Source of the DNA: an uncultured Eubacteriales bacterium
Lineage (GTDB): Bacteria; Bacillota; Clostridia; Lachnospirales; Lachnospiraceae
Direction: 5' to 3'
Length of the DNA stretch: 64,000 bases
NCBI GenBank assembly: GCA_900542465.1
Contig: UQNS01000008.1
Location: 1 to 64,000, forward strand
A model generated the notes under the pieces. The model did not search any database, was not told the origin of the DNA, and was given only the letters and a program-made list of their open reading frames with translations. The position numbers and the translations under genes were made by a program. Every line of letters begins with the position of its first letter. Positions within the stretch are counted from its first letter, which is position 1. Below, one piece after another: positions 7,828 to 16,462 of the stretch.

Positions 7828-8670
7828 ATGGGAATTAAGACATACAAACCGTATACCCCTTCCAGAAGACATATGACCGGTTCTGATTTTTCAGAGATCA
7901 CAAAGAGCACTCCTGAGAAGTCATTGTTAGCTTCACAGAAGAAGCATGCGGGCCGTAATAATGAAGGTAAGATCACGGTAAGACACCGCGGCGGCGGAAA
8001 CAGACAGAAGTACAGAATCATTGATTTTAAGAGAAATAAAGATGGAATGGCAGCTAAAGTCATTGGTATCGAATATGATCCAAACAGAACATCTAACATT
8101 GCTCTTATCTGCTATGAAGACGGTACAAAATCATATATCATCGCTCCTAAGGGATTAACAGATGGCATGGTCGTTATGAATGGCCCTGATGCTGATATCA
8201 GAGTTGGTAACTGCCTTCCTCTTGAAAATATTCCTGTAGGTACAGAGATCCATAATATTGAGCTTTATCCAGGCAGAGGCGGTCAGCTTGTTCGTTCTGC
8301 AGGCCTTAGTGCTCAGCTTATGGCTAAGGAAGGAAAATATGCTACACTTCGTCTTCCTTCAGGTGAAATGAGAATGGTTCTTGCTATTTGCCGTGCTACT
8401 ATCGGTGAAGTAGGAAATGGTGACCACAGCCTTATCAATATCGGTAAAGCCGGTCGTAAGAGACACATGGGATTCAGACCTACTGTTCGTGGTTCTGTTA
8501 TGAACCCTAATGATCATCCACATGGTGGTGGTGAAGGACGTGCGCCTATAGGTCGTCCAAGCCCAATGACGCCTTGGGGCAAACCAGCTATGGGACTTAA
8601 GACTCGTAAGAAGAACAAGAGCTCTAATAAGATGATCATCAGAAGAAGAGACGGAAAAGCATTTAAATAA
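7828..8670 (+). CDS. rplB: 50S ribosomal protein L2
   Basis: L2 (280 residues, full length) is a core 23S rRNA-binding protein needed for subunit joining and peptidyl transfer. The hallmark C-terminal segment VMNPNDHPHGGGEGRAPIG contains the conserved histidine. KHAGRNNEGKITVRHRGGG is the usual N-terminal RNA-binding loop. AAAGGAGA precedes the ATG, and rpsS follows after 17 bases. Confidence 0.98.
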   Translation: MGIKTYKPYTPSRRHMTGSDFSEITKSTPEKSLLASQKKHAGRNNEGKITVRHRGGGNRQKYRIIDFKRNKDGMAAKVIGIEYDPNRTSNIALICYEDGTKSYIIAPKGLTDGMVVMNGPDADIRVGNCLPLENIPVGTEIHNIELYPGRGGQLVRSAGLSAQLMAKEGKYATLRLPSGEMRMVLAICRATIGEVGNGDHSLINIGKAGRKRHMGFRPTVRGSVMNPNDHPHGGGEGRAPIGRPSPMTPWGKPAMGLKTRKKNKSSNKMIIRRRDGKAFK

Positions 8671-8687
8671 TCAAAGGAGGTTTAACC

Positions 8688-8963
8688 ATGGCTCGTTCAC
8701 TTAAAAAAGGACCATTCGCCGATGATAGCTTACTTAAGAAAGTAGATGCTATGAACGAAACTGGCGACAAGCAGGTTATTAAGACATGGTCACGTCGTTC
8801 TACAATTTTCCCACAGTTTGTTGGACATACAATTGCTGTACATGATGGAAGAAAACACGTACCTGTTTACGTTACAGAAGATATGGTAGGACATAAGCTC
8901 GGAGAGTTTGTTGCTACAAGAACATATAGAGGACACGGAAAAGACGAAAAGAAGTCCAGATAA
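8688..8963 (+). CDS. rpsS: 30S ribosomal protein S19
   Basis: S19 (91 residues) lies at the top of the small-subunit head near the A-site finger. It is recognised by MARSLKKGPFADDSLLKK at the start and by RRSTIFPQFVGHTIAVHDG and GHKLGEFVATRTYRGH further on. AAAGGAGG precedes the ATG. It stands between rplB and rplV, the standard order. Confidence 0.98.
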   Translation: MARSLKKGPFADDSLLKKVDAMNETGDKQVIKTWSRRSTIFPQFVGHTIAVHDGRKHVPVYVTEDMVGHKLGEFVATRTYRGHGKDEKKSR

Positions 8964-8992
8964 TTTATAGCGAAAGGAGGTAATGATCCACC

Positions 8993-9379
8993 ATGGCAAA
9001 GGGACATAGATCACAAATTAAAAAAGACAGAAATGCTGTTATGGACACAAGACCAAGTGCAAAATTATCATTTGCAAGAGTTTCTGTACAGAAAGCATGC
9101 TTCGTACTTGATGCAATCAGAGGTAAGAGCGTAGAAGAAGCACTTGCTATCGTTACATACAGCCCAAGATATGTATCAACACTTATTGCTAAGTTGATTC
9201 GTTCAGCAATGGCTAATGCTGAAAACAATAATGGCATGGATATTAATAACTTATACATTGAAGAGTGCTATGCAAACAAGGGACCTACAATGAAGAGGAT
9301 CCAGCCTAGAGCACAGGGAAGAGCGTATCGTATTGAGAAACGTACAAGCCACATTACAGTTGTGCTTAACGAAAGATAA
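8993..9379 (+). CDS. rplV: 50S ribosomal protein L22
   Basis: L22 (128 residues) has a long beta-hairpin that lines the exit tunnel and forms part of the macrolide-binding region. The hairpin lies near the C-terminus (GPTMKRIQPRAQGRAYRI). The N-terminus extends about ten residues beyond the shortest family members. A strong AAAGGAGG precedes the ATG. It precedes rpsC by 17 bases. Confidence 0.97.
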   Translation: MAKGHRSQIKKDRNAVMDTRPSAKLSFARVSVQKACFVLDAIRGKSVEEALAIVTYSPRYVSTLIAKLIRSAMANAENNNGMDINNLYIEECYANKGPTMKRIQPRAQGRAYRIEKRTSHITVVLNER

Positions 9380-9396
9380 TCGAAAGGAGAAACTAA

Positions 9397-10071
9397 ATGG
9401 GACAGAAAGTTAATCCTCACGGCCTCAGAGTAGGTATTATTAAGGATTGGGATTCTAAATGGTACGCTGATAAGAACTTCGCAGATGCTCTTGTAGAAGA
9501 TTACAATATCAGAAAGTTCCTCAAGAAAGAAACATACGCTTCAGGAGTTTCTAAGATTGAGATCGAGCGTGCTTCAGAAAGATTAAAAATTACACTTCAC
9601 ACAGCTAAGCCGGGTATGGTCATCGGCCAGGGCGGTAAAACTATCGACGCACTTAAGAAGAGAGTTGAAAAGCTTACAGCATGCAAGAAGATCAGCATCG
9701 ATGTTAAGGAGATCAAAAAGGTCGACAGAGACGCTCAGCTTGTAGCTGAAAATATTGCAAAGCAGCTTGAAGAGCGTGTTTCATTCCGTCGCGCAATGAA
9801 GTCATGCATGAGCAGAACAATGAAGAATGGTGCTAAGGGTATCAAGGCAAGCTGTTCAGGTCGTTTAGGCGGCGCTGATATGGCTCGTACTGAATTCTAC
9901 AGTGAAGGCACGATTCCTCTTCAGACACTTCGTGCTGATATCGATTATGGATTTGCAGAAGCAGATACAACATATGGCAAGGTCGGCGTAAAAGTTTGGA
10001 TATACAACGGTGAAGTACTTCCAGCTAGAACAAAGGCAAAGGCTAATCCTACAGAAGGGAGCGACGAGTAA
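9397..10071 (+). CDS. rpsC: 30S ribosomal protein S3
   Basis: S3 (224 residues) sits at the mRNA entry channel and contributes to the helicase activity of the ribosome. The start MGQKVNPHGLRVGIIKDWDS is typical. A KH domain follows, with the loop VIGQGGKTID at about residues 70-80, and the C-terminal domain includes CSGRLGGADMARTE. The final A of the stop codon is the first base of the rplP start, a one-base overlap. Confidence 0.98.
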   Translation: MGQKVNPHGLRVGIIKDWDSKWYADKNFADALVEDYNIRKFLKKETYASGVSKIEIERASERLKITLHTAKPGMVIGQGGKTIDALKKRVEKLTACKKISIDVKEIKKVDRDAQLVAENIAKQLEERVSFRRAMKSCMSRTMKNGAKGIKASCSGRLGGADMARTEFYSEGTIPLQTLRADIDYGFAEADTTYGKVGVKVWIYNGEVLPARTKAKANPTEGSDE

Positions 10072-10508
10072 TGTTATTACCTAAGAGAGTAAAACACAGA
10101 AAGCAATTTCGTGGTTCTATGGCAGGAAAGGCAACAAGAGGTAACAGAGTTACTAACGGTGAATACGGTATTGTTGCAATGGAACCTTGCTGGATCAGAT
10201 CAAACCAGATCGAAGCAGCCCGAGTTGCTATGACACGTTACATCAAGCGTGGCGGTGACGTATTTATTAAGATCTTCCCAGATAAGCCGGTTACAGGTAA
10301 GCCTATCGGTGTTCGTATGGGTAAAGGTAAAGGTAACGTAGAGTATTGGGTAGCTGTTGTTAAAACAGGCCGTGTAATGTTCGAGATCGGCGGCGTGGCA
10401 GAACCTCTAGCTAAAGAAGCGTTACGTTTAGCAATGCATAAACTTCCTTGCAAGTGCAAGATTGTTTCTCGCGCAGATAATGAAGGCGGTGATAACAGTG
10501 AAAAGTAA
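10071..10508 (+). CDS. rplP: 50S ribosomal protein L16
   Basis: L16 (145 residues) contacts the elbows of the A- and P-site tRNAs. It is identified by MLLPKRVKHRKQFRG and by the later IFPDKPVTGKPIGVRMGKGKG segment. The coding end overlaps the GTG start of rpmC by 11 bases, so the two are probably translationally coupled. Confidence 0.98.
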   Translation: MLLPKRVKHRKQFRGSMAGKATRGNRVTNGEYGIVAMEPCWIRSNQIEAARVAMTRYIKRGGDVFIKIFPDKPVTGKPIGVRMGKGKGNVEYWVAVVKTGRVMFEIGGVAEPLAKEALRLAMHKLPCKCKIVSRADNEGGDNSEK

Positions 10509-10704
10509 TACTTATTTAGATGAATTAAGAAATAAATCTGTTGAAGATTTAGCAACAGAATTAGTAGCTGCTAAGAAGGAGCTTTTCAACCTGAGATTCC
10601 AGAATGCTACAAACCAGCTTGAGAATACGGGGAGAATCAAAACTGTTCGCAAGAACATTGCCAGAATCCAGACAGTTATTGTTGAGAAGAAAGCAGAAGC
10701 ATAA
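10498..10704 (+). CDS. rpmC: 50S ribosomal protein L29
   Basis: L29 (68 residues) is a two-helix protein at the tunnel exit next to L23. The start is placed at the GTG at 10498, which gives the family-length protein beginning VKSNTYLDELRNKSVEDL. GAAGGCGG lies 8 bases upstream as ribosome binding site. Longer in-frame starts further upstream would add about 12 non-conserved residues inside rplP. It overlaps rplP by 11 bases. Confidence 0.94.
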   Translation: MKSNTYLDELRNKSVEDLATELVAAKKELFNLRFQNATNQLENTGRIKTVRKNIARIQTVIVEKKAEA

Positions 10705-10740
10705 TTATAAAATTATAACCTTTGTGAAAGGAGTTATATC

Positions 10741-10995
10741 GTGGAAAGAAATTTAAGAAAAACACGTACAGGCAGAGTGGTCAGCAATAAGATGGATAAG
10801 ACTATTGTTGTTGCCGTAGAAGATAATGTTAAGCATCCACTCTACAACAAGATTGTCAAAAGAACTTACAAGCTTAAGGCTCATGATGAAGCTAACACAT
10901 GCGAAATTGGCGATGTTGTTAAAGTAATGGAAACAAGACCACTCTCAAAAGATAAGCGTTGGCGTTTAGTTGAGATTATCACCAAGGCTCAGTAA
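10741..10995 (+). CDS. rpsQ: 30S ribosomal protein S17
   Basis: S17 (84 residues) is a primary 16S rRNA-binding OB-fold protein. It starts at GTG with GAAAGGAG upstream. Family marks are RKTRTGRVVSNKMDKTIVV and the loop HDEANTCEIGDVVKVMETRP. The spacing to rplN is 28 bases. Confidence 0.97.
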   Translation: MERNLRKTRTGRVVSNKMDKTIVVAVEDNVKHPLYNKIVKRTYKLKAHDEANTCEIGDVVKVMETRPLSKDKRWRLVEIITKAQ

Positions 10996-11023
10996 TTAAA
11001 TAAACTTACGAAAGGGGAATATC

Positions 11024-11392
11024 ATGGTACAGCAGGAAACCAGACTTAAGGTTGCCGACAATACAGGCGCCAAGGAAATCCTTTGCATTCGTGTAATGGG
11101 CGGTTCTCGCAGAAGATATGCGGAAATTGGTGACGTTATCGTTGCTACTGTTAAAGAAGCAACACCAGGCGGCGTTGTTAAAAAAGGCGACGTTGTTAAG
11201 GCAGTTGTAGTACGTACAGTAAACAAGACTCGTCGTCCGGACGGTTCATATATCAGATTTGATGAGAACGCTGCAGTTATTATCAAAGACGACAAGACAC
11301 CTACAGGAACTCGTATTTTTGGACCAGTAGCAAGAGAGTTGAGAGGTAAGCACTTCATGAAGATAGTTTCTCTTGCACCTGAAGTATTATAA
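11024..11392 (+). CDS. rplN: 50S ribosomal protein L14
   Basis: L14 (122 residues, exact family length) forms an intersubunit bridge and binds RsfS/GTPase factors. It is recognised by MVQQETRLKVADNTGAKEI and by DKTPTGTRIFGPVARELR. GAAAGGGG precedes the ATG. rplX follows after 13 bases. Confidence 0.98.
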   Translation: MVQQETRLKVADNTGAKEILCIRVMGGSRRRYAEIGDVIVATVKEATPGGVVKKGDVVKAVVVRTVNKTRRPDGSYIRFDENAAVIIKDDKTPTGTRIFGPVARELRGKHFMKIVSLAPEVL

Positions 11393-11405
11393 GGAGGCGT
11401 AGTAG

Positions 11406-11717
11406 ATGTCAGCATTAAAGATCAAAAAAGGCGATACAGTTAAGATTATCGCTGGTAAAGATAAAGGCAAGGAAGGAAAAGTTCTTTCTGTTGATACTAA
11501 AAACGAAAGAGTAACTGTAGAAGGACTCAACCTTGTTAAGAAGCATTCAAAGCCAAGCACAGCCAACCAGACAGGCGGTATCATCACTCAGGAAGCCGCG
11601 ATCCATCTTTCAAATGTTGCTCTTGTTGTTAACGGAGCAATAACTAAGGTCGGATTTACAGAAAAAGATGGTAAAAAAGTTCGTGTTGCTAAAAAGACCG
11701 GAGAGGTTATTGATTAA
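11406..11717 (+). CDS. rplX: 50S ribosomal protein L24
   Basis: L24 (103 residues) is an assembly-initiating protein with an N-terminal KOW motif: KKGDTVKIIAGKDKGKEGKV. The conserved HSKPSTANQTGGI segment follows. AAGGAGGCG lies upstream of the ATG. Its place between rplN and rplE is standard. Confidence 0.97.
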   Translation: MSALKIKKGDTVKIIAGKDKGKEGKVLSVDTKNERVTVEGLNLVKKHSKPSTANQTGGIITQEAAIHLSNVALVVNGAITKVGFTEKDGKKVRVAKKTGEVID

Positions 11718-11740
11718 TCAGGGAAGGAGGTTAATTTAAA

Positions 11741-12280
11741 TTGAACAGATTAAGAGAGTTATATGACAACGAAATTACTAAAGAGATGACTAGCAAATTT
11801 GGATATAAGAATCCAATGATGGTTCCAAAGCTTGATAAGATCGTTATCAACATGGCCATTGGTGAAGCTAAAGAAAACTCTAAGATTCTTGATACTGCAA
11901 TGTCAGAGCTTGCTATTATTGCCGGTCAGAAACCGGTTCTTACAAGAGCTAAAAAGTCAATTGCCAACTTTAAGCTTAGAGAAGGAATGCCAATCGGATG
12001 CAAAGTAACACTTCGTGGTCAGAGAATGTATGAATTCCTTGACAGACTGGTAAACCTTGCACTTCCTCGTGTACGTGACTTCAGAGGTGTCAGCGCTGAT
12101 TCATTTGATGGAAGAGGAAACTACGCATTTGGTATTAGAGAACAGCTTATTTTCCCTGAGATCGAATACGATAAGATTGATAAAGTTAGAGGTATGGATA
12201 TCATAATCACAACAACAGCTAATACTGATGAAGAAGCACGTGAGTTGTTAAGATTATTCAATATGCCATTTAAGAAATAA
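11741..12280 (+). CDS. rplE: 50S ribosomal protein L5
   Basis: L5 (179 residues) binds 5S rRNA and the P-site tRNA elbow. The start is a TTG at 11741, supported by AAGGAGG ten bases upstream and by the conserved N-terminus (NRLRELYDNEITKEM). Other family marks are VPKLDKIVINMAIGEAKEN and LPRVRDFRGVSADSFDGRGN. It is one of the few genes in the cluster with a TTG start, which may lower its initiation rate. Confidence 0.96.
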   Translation: MNRLRELYDNEITKEMTSKFGYKNPMMVPKLDKIVINMAIGEAKENSKILDTAMSELAIIAGQKPVLTRAKKSIANFKLREGMPIGCKVTLRGQRMYEFLDRLVNLALPRVRDFRGVSADSFDGRGNYAFGIREQLIFPEIEYDKIDKVRGMDIIITTTANTDEEARELLRLFNMPFKK

Positions 12281-12295
12281 TACGGGAGGAAAATT

Positions 12296-12481
12296 ATGGC
12301 TAAGACTTCGATGAAAGTGAAGCAGCAGAGAAAGCAGAAGTTTTCAACTAGAGAGTATACTCGTTGCAAGATCTGCGGCAGACCACATGGTGTTTTAAAG
12401 AAATATGGCATCTGCAGAATCTGCTTCCGTGAGTTGGCGTATAAAGGACAGATTCCAGGCGTGAAGAAAGCTTCCTGGTAA
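12296..12481 (+). CDS. rpsN: 30S ribosomal protein S14, zinc-binding type
   Basis: This is the short, zinc-containing form of S14 (61 residues). The four ligands are visible as Cys24-x2-Cys27 and Cys40-x2-Cys43. GGGAGG precedes the ATG. Many Firmicutes keep a second, zinc-free paralog for zinc starvation; none is in this window. Confidence 0.98.
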   Translation: MAKTSMKVKQQRKQKFSTREYTRCKICGRPHGVLKKYGICRICFRELAYKGQIPGVKKASW

Positions 12482-12512
12482 TATAATTTTTAATAAGGAG
12501 GATGAAGTTAGA

Positions 12513-12908
12513 ATGACAGATTCAATCGCAGACATGCTTACAAGAATCCGTAATGCTAATATAGCTAAGCATGATACAGTTGACATACCTGCATCAAGAA
12601 TGAAGATCTCTATTGCAGAGATCTTATTGAACGAGGGTTACATCCGTTCATATGATGTAGTAGAAAAAGATACTTTCAAAACTATTCATATCGGATTGAA
12701 GTACGGTAACAACAAGAACGAGAGAATCATCTCAGGTCTTAAGAGAGTATCAAAGCCAGGTCTTCGTGTATATGCTGGCAGAGAAGAACTTCCTAAGGTT
12801 TTAGGTGGTCTTGGAATTGCTATCATTTCAACAAACCAGGGCGTTATTACAGATAAAGAAGCAAGAAAACGTAACGTAGGCGGAGAAGTACTTGCATTTG
12901 TTTGGTAA
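12513..12908 (+). CDS. rpsH: 30S ribosomal protein S8
   Basis: S8 (131 residues) binds helix 21 of 16S rRNA and is the spc-operon regulator in E. coli. It begins MTDSIADMLTRIRNANIAKH, and the C-terminal region has ISTNQGVITDKEARKRNVGG. AAGGAGG precedes the ATG. The order rpsN-rpsH-rplF is standard. Confidence 0.98.
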   Translation: MTDSIADMLTRIRNANIAKHDTVDIPASRMKISIAEILLNEGYIRSYDVVEKDTFKTIHIGLKYGNNKNERIISGLKRVSKPGLRVYAGREELPKVLGGLGIAIISTNQGVITDKEARKRNVGGEVLAFVW

Positions 12909-12942
12909 TTGATTTTCGTAAATACATTAGGAGGTAAACGGA

Positions 12943-13485
12943 ATGTCACGTATAGGAAAAAAACCTATCACTATTCCTGCCGGAGTTACGATCAATGTTG
13001 ATGAAAACAACAAAGTAACTGTTGAAGGACCAAAGGGCAAGCTCGTTAAACAGATGCCTGCGGGAATAGATATTAATGTTGGTGAAACAGAAATTAACGT
13101 TTCTAGACCAAATGACTTAAAGAAAATGAGAGCATATCATGGTCTTACAAGAACACTTATCGACAACATGATCATCGGTGTAACAGCCGGATTCGAGAAG
13201 AAACTCGAGATCAACGGTGTTGGTTACCGTGCTCAGAAGAAGGATAAGACTCTTGTTATGAACCTTGGTTACTCTAACCCGGTTGAAATGATTGATCCTG
13301 AAGGGCTTGAAGTAGTCGTTGAAGGACAGAACGTTCTTTTTGTTAAGGGGATAGATAAAGAAAAAGTCGGACAGTACGCAGCTGAGATCCGCACTAAGAG
13401 ACCACCTGAACCTTATAAGGGCAAGGGTATCAAGTATGTTGATGAAGTTATCAAGCGTAAAGTCGGTAAGACCGGTAAGAAATAA
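12943..13485 (+). CDS. rplF: 50S ribosomal protein L6
   Basis: L6 (180 residues) has two related domains and sits near the factor-binding centre. Family marks are MSRIGKKPITIPAGV and, at the C-terminus, RTKRPPEPYKGKGIKYVDE. TAGGAGG precedes the ATG. Confidence 0.98.
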   Translation: MSRIGKKPITIPAGVTINVDENNKVTVEGPKGKLVKQMPAGIDINVGETEINVSRPNDLKKMRAYHGLTRTLIDNMIIGVTAGFEKKLEINGVGYRAQKKDKTLVMNLGYSNPVEMIDPEGLEVVVEGQNVLFVKGIDKEKVGQYAAEIRTKRPPEPYKGKGIKYVDEVIKRKVGKTGKK

Positions 13486-13503
13486 AGAAAGGAGTGGACA
13501 CTA

Positions 13504-13872
13504 ATGGTTAGTAAGAAAAGTAGAAGTGTGGTTCGTGAACAGAAACATTTAAGAGTTCGCAATCACTTAAGCGGAACAACTGAAAGACCACGTTTGGCTG
13601 TATTCAGATCCAACAGTCATATGTACGCTCAGATTATTGACGACACGGTTGGCAATACACTTGTTTCAGCTAGCACAATGGATAAAGAAGTTAAAAGTGC
13701 ATGCGATAAGACAAACAATGTTGATGCTGCAGCTGTAGTAGGTAGCTTTATCGCAAAAAGAGCACTTGCAAAGGGCATCAACACTGTTGTATTTGATAGA
13801 GGTGGTTTCCTCTATGCCGGCAAGGTAAAAGCGTTAGCTGATGCAGCACGTGAAGCCGGACTTGAATTTTAA
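13504..13872 (+). CDS. rplR: 50S ribosomal protein L18
   Basis: L18 (122 residues) binds 5S rRNA with L5. It is recognised by RVRNHLSGTTERPRLAVFRS and by VFDRGGFLYAGKVKALADAA. AGAAAGGAG precedes the ATG. Confidence 0.98.
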   Translation: MVSKKSRSVVREQKHLRVRNHLSGTTERPRLAVFRSNSHMYAQIIDDTVGNTLVSASTMDKEVKSACDKTNNVDAAAVVGSFIAKRALAKGINTVVFDRGGFLYAGKVKALADAAREAGLEF

Positions 13873-13889
13873 GCGAAAGGGAGAAAACG

Positions 13890-14399
13890 ATGAAAGACAA
13901 CAAGATTGACACAACTCAGGTTGAGTTAAATGATAACGTTGTAGCAATCAAGCGTGTTACTAAGGTTGTTAAAGGCGGACGTAACATGCGTTTTGCAGCA
14001 CTCGTAGTTGTTGGTGATAACAATGGCCACGTTGGTGCAGGCGTTGGTAAAGCGGCTGAGATCCCTGAAGCTATTCGTAAGGGAAAAGAAGACGCAGCTA
14101 AGCATATGATCTCAGTTCCACTTGATGAGAACGGTTCAATTCCACATGACTTTATTGGAAAGTTCTGTGGTGCGGAAGTTCTTCTCAAGAGAGCACCTGA
14201 AGGTACCGGTGTTATCGCTGGTGGTCCGGCTCGTGCTTTACTTGAACTTGCAGGAATCAGAAACATCCGTACAAAGTCTCTTGGTTCAAACAACAAGCAG
14301 AATGTAGTATTTGCTACACTTGAGGGACTTCAGTCTATGAAGACACCTGAAGAGATCGCAAAGCTTCGCGGTAAGTCCGTAGAAGAGATTTTAGGCTGA
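13890..14399 (+). CDS. rpsE: 30S ribosomal protein S5
   Basis: S5 (169 residues) lies at the mRNA entry site and affects decoding accuracy. The N-terminal double-stranded RNA-binding domain contains RVTKVVKGGRNMRFAALVVV and GHVGAGVGKAAEIPEAIRKG. The C-terminal domain contains VLLKRAPEGTGVIAGG. GCGAAAGGGAG precedes the ATG. Confidence 0.98.
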   Translation: MKDNKIDTTQVELNDNVVAIKRVTKVVKGGRNMRFAALVVVGDNNGHVGAGVGKAAEIPEAIRKGKEDAAKHMISVPLDENGSIPHDFIGKFCGAEVLLKRAPEGTGVIAGGPARALLELAGIRNIRTKSLGSNNKQNVVFATLEGLQSMKTPEEIAKLRGKSVEEILG

Positions 14400-14418
14400 T
14401 TCGGGGAGGACAATAACA

Positions 14419-14601
14419 ATGGCAGAAAAGACTATTAAAGTTACTTTAGTTAAATCTCCGATTGGTGCTTTTCCTAAGCACAAGAAAACAATTGAAGCTA
14501 TGGGATTAACAAAGATGCATAAGACTGTAGAGCTTCCTGACAATGCTGCAACACGTGGTCAGATCGCTCAGGTCGGTTACATGCTTAAAGTAGAAGAATA
14601 A
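14419..14601 (+). CDS. rpmD: 50S ribosomal protein L30
   Basis: L30 (60 residues) is a small surface protein of the large subunit. It has the typical IKVTLVKSPIGAFPKHKKTI start and a VGYMLKVEE end. GGGGAGG precedes the ATG. Confidence 0.97.
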   Translation: MAEKTIKVTLVKSPIGAFPKHKKTIEAMGLTKMHKTVELPDNAATRGQIAQVGYMLKVEE

Positions 14602-14632
14602 GTATAATTATCAGGGAAAAGGAGGTGCCATA

Positions 14633-15073
14633 ATGGATTTATCAAGCTTAAAGCCAAATGATGGTGCGGTCGCTGACAGATTCAGAGTTGGCCGTGGACA
14701 TGGTTCAGGTAACGGCAAAACATCTGGAAGAGGTCAGAAGGGTCAGAAATCACGCTCAGGCGGCGGTACCAGACCAGGCTTTGAAGGTGGTCAGATGCCT
14801 TTATACAGAAGAATTCCTAAGAGAGGTTTCACTAACTATAACCATCTCGATATCGTTGGAATCAATGTATCAGCGCTTAACATCTTTGAGGATGGTGCAG
14901 AAGTTACTGTAGAAGAGCTTATCAAAGCTGGTCTTGTTAAGAACCCACGCGATGGTGTTAAGATTCTTGGTGACGGAGAGATCACTAAAAAGCTTACTGT
15001 AAAGGGTCTTGCCTTTACAGCTTCAGCTAAAGAAAAAATCGAGACAGCTGGTGGTAATTGTGAGGTGATGTGA
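14633..15073 (+). CDS. rplO: 50S ribosomal protein L15
   Basis: L15 (146 residues) is a late-assembly protein whose glycine-rich basic N-terminal tail threads into 23S rRNA. The tail is seen as VGRGHGSGNGKTSGRGQKGQ, followed by RPGFEGGQMPLYRRIPKRGF. AAAAGGAGG precedes the ATG. Its TGA stop shares one base with the secY ATG. Confidence 0.98.
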   Translation: MDLSSLKPNDGAVADRFRVGRGHGSGNGKTSGRGQKGQKSRSGGGTRPGFEGGQMPLYRRIPKRGFTNYNHLDIVGINVSALNIFEDGAEVTVEELIKAGLVKNPRDGVKILGDGEITKKLTVKGLAFTASAKEKIETAGGNCEVM

Positions 15074-16398
15074 TGATTAGCACATTAGGAAGAGCATTTA
15101 AAAATTCCGATGTTCGTAGACGTCTGTTCTTCACGCTAGGTATATTAGTGGTTGTACGTATTGGAAGTCTAATTCCGATTCCTGGTGTTAATACTAGTTA
15201 CTTCAGCTCACTTCTTAGCAATCTTGGTTCAGGCAACCTCAGCTACATTAATGCATTTACGGGTGGTTCATTTGAAAAGCTTTCACTTTTTGCTTTAAGT
15301 ATCACCCCTTATATCACCTCATCTATTATTGTTCAATTGTTGACAGTTGCGATACCTAAGCTTGAGGAAATGCAGCGAGAGGGCGAAGATGGCCGTAAAA
15401 AGATTCAGAATATCACCCGTGTTATTACCATTTGTCTTGCTATTGCAGAAGCGATAGCTATGGCAGTCGGTTTTGGCAGACAGGGTCTTATCAAAGGCTA
15501 CGAGACAATGAGTGTTTCACATTATGTTACGAGTATCTTCATTGTAGTTGTTGCCTTAGTTGCAGGTGCAACTGCTCTTATGTGGTTAGGTGAGCAGATC
15601 ACTGAAGGCGGTGTTGGTAACGGAATATCTATCATCCTCCTTATCAATATCATTTCAGGAATTCCGGCTGATCTGGCTAGACTTTTCGGACAGTTCGTAA
15701 AGGGCCGTCCGGTAGAGCGGGGGATCCTTGCTTCGGCAATTATTGCCGGCGTGATACTTTTGGTTATTCTTCTGGTTTGCCTCCTTCAGGATGCAGAAAG
15801 AAAAATACCTGTTCAGTATTCACAGAAATTAGTAGGTAGAAGAATGTTTGGCGGTCAGTCGACGCACATACCTTTAAAAGTAAATATTGCTGGTGTAATG
15901 CCAATAATTTTTGCTTCATCGATCATGCAGTTTCCAATTATTATTGCTAACTTTGTTACTAAGAGTACACCGGAATGGACTAAGTATCTGTCTCAGTCTA
16001 ATTGGTTCAAGCCAAGCGCACCGATCTACTCAATTGGAATCGCAGTTTATGTGGGACTTATTATTGCATTTGCATATTTCTATACATCAATAACATTTAA
16101 CCCACTTGAGATCGCCGATAACCTTAAACGTTCAGGAGGCGTTATTCCGGGTATTACTCCGGGTAAATCAACGAGTGATTATCTGCATAAGATTCTTAAT
16201 GTAATTGTATTTATAGGAGCAATTGGAATCACGATCATTGCCTTGATACCATTAGTATTCTCCGGGGTATTTGGTGCATCTGTTTCATTCGGAGGGACAT
16301 CGATCATTATTATCGTAGGTGTAATTCTTGAAACGATGAAGCAGATCGAAGCCATGATGAGAAATAAAGATTACAAAGGCTTCTTAAGTGATAATTAA
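15073..16398 (+). CDS. secY: Protein translocase subunit SecY
   Basis: SecY (441 residues) is the ten-helix channel of the Sec translocon in the cytoplasmic membrane. The ATG at 15073 is chosen; a GTG three bases earlier is also possible. GAGGTG upstream is the ribosome binding site, and the start overlaps the rplO stop (TGATG). Hydrophobic segments run through the whole protein. Family marks are RIGSLIPIPGVNT near the first helix, the plug-region serine- and glycine-rich segment, and QYSQKLVGRRMFGGQSTHIP in the long cytoplasmic loop that contacts the ribosome or SecA. Confidence 0.98.
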   Translation: MISTLGRAFKNSDVRRRLFFTLGILVVVRIGSLIPIPGVNTSYFSSLLSNLGSGNLSYINAFTGGSFEKLSLFALSITPYITSSIIVQLLTVAIPKLEEMQREGEDGRKKIQNITRVITICLAIAEAIAMAVGFGRQGLIKGYETMSVSHYVTSIFIVVVALVAGATALMWLGEQITEGGVGNGISIILLINIISGIPADLARLFGQFVKGRPVERGILASAIIAGVILLVILLVCLLQDAERKIPVQYSQKLVGRRMFGGQSTHIPLKVNIAGVMPIIFASSIMQFPIIIANFVTKSTPEWTKYLSQSNWFKPSAPIYSIGIAVYVGLIIAFAYFYTSITFNPLEIADNLKRSGGVIPGITPGKSTSDYLHKILNVIVFIGAIGITIIALIPLVFSGVFGASVSFGGTSIIIIVGVILETMKQIEAMMRNKDYKGFLSDN

Positions 16399-16406
16399 CA
16401 GAATGT

Positions 16407-16439
16407 AAAAGTGAAGGTAGAAATGCCTTCACTTTTCGA
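16407..16439 (+). terminator. Hairpin between secY and adk (possible attenuator)
   Basis: An 11-bp perfect stem (16407-16417 with 16426-16436) encloses an eight-base loop and ends in four T. The short T-tract suggests partial termination, which would lower expression of adk and the genes behind it. Confidence 0.6.
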
Positions 16440-16462
16440 GGTAATAAAAGGGAGACTACGAA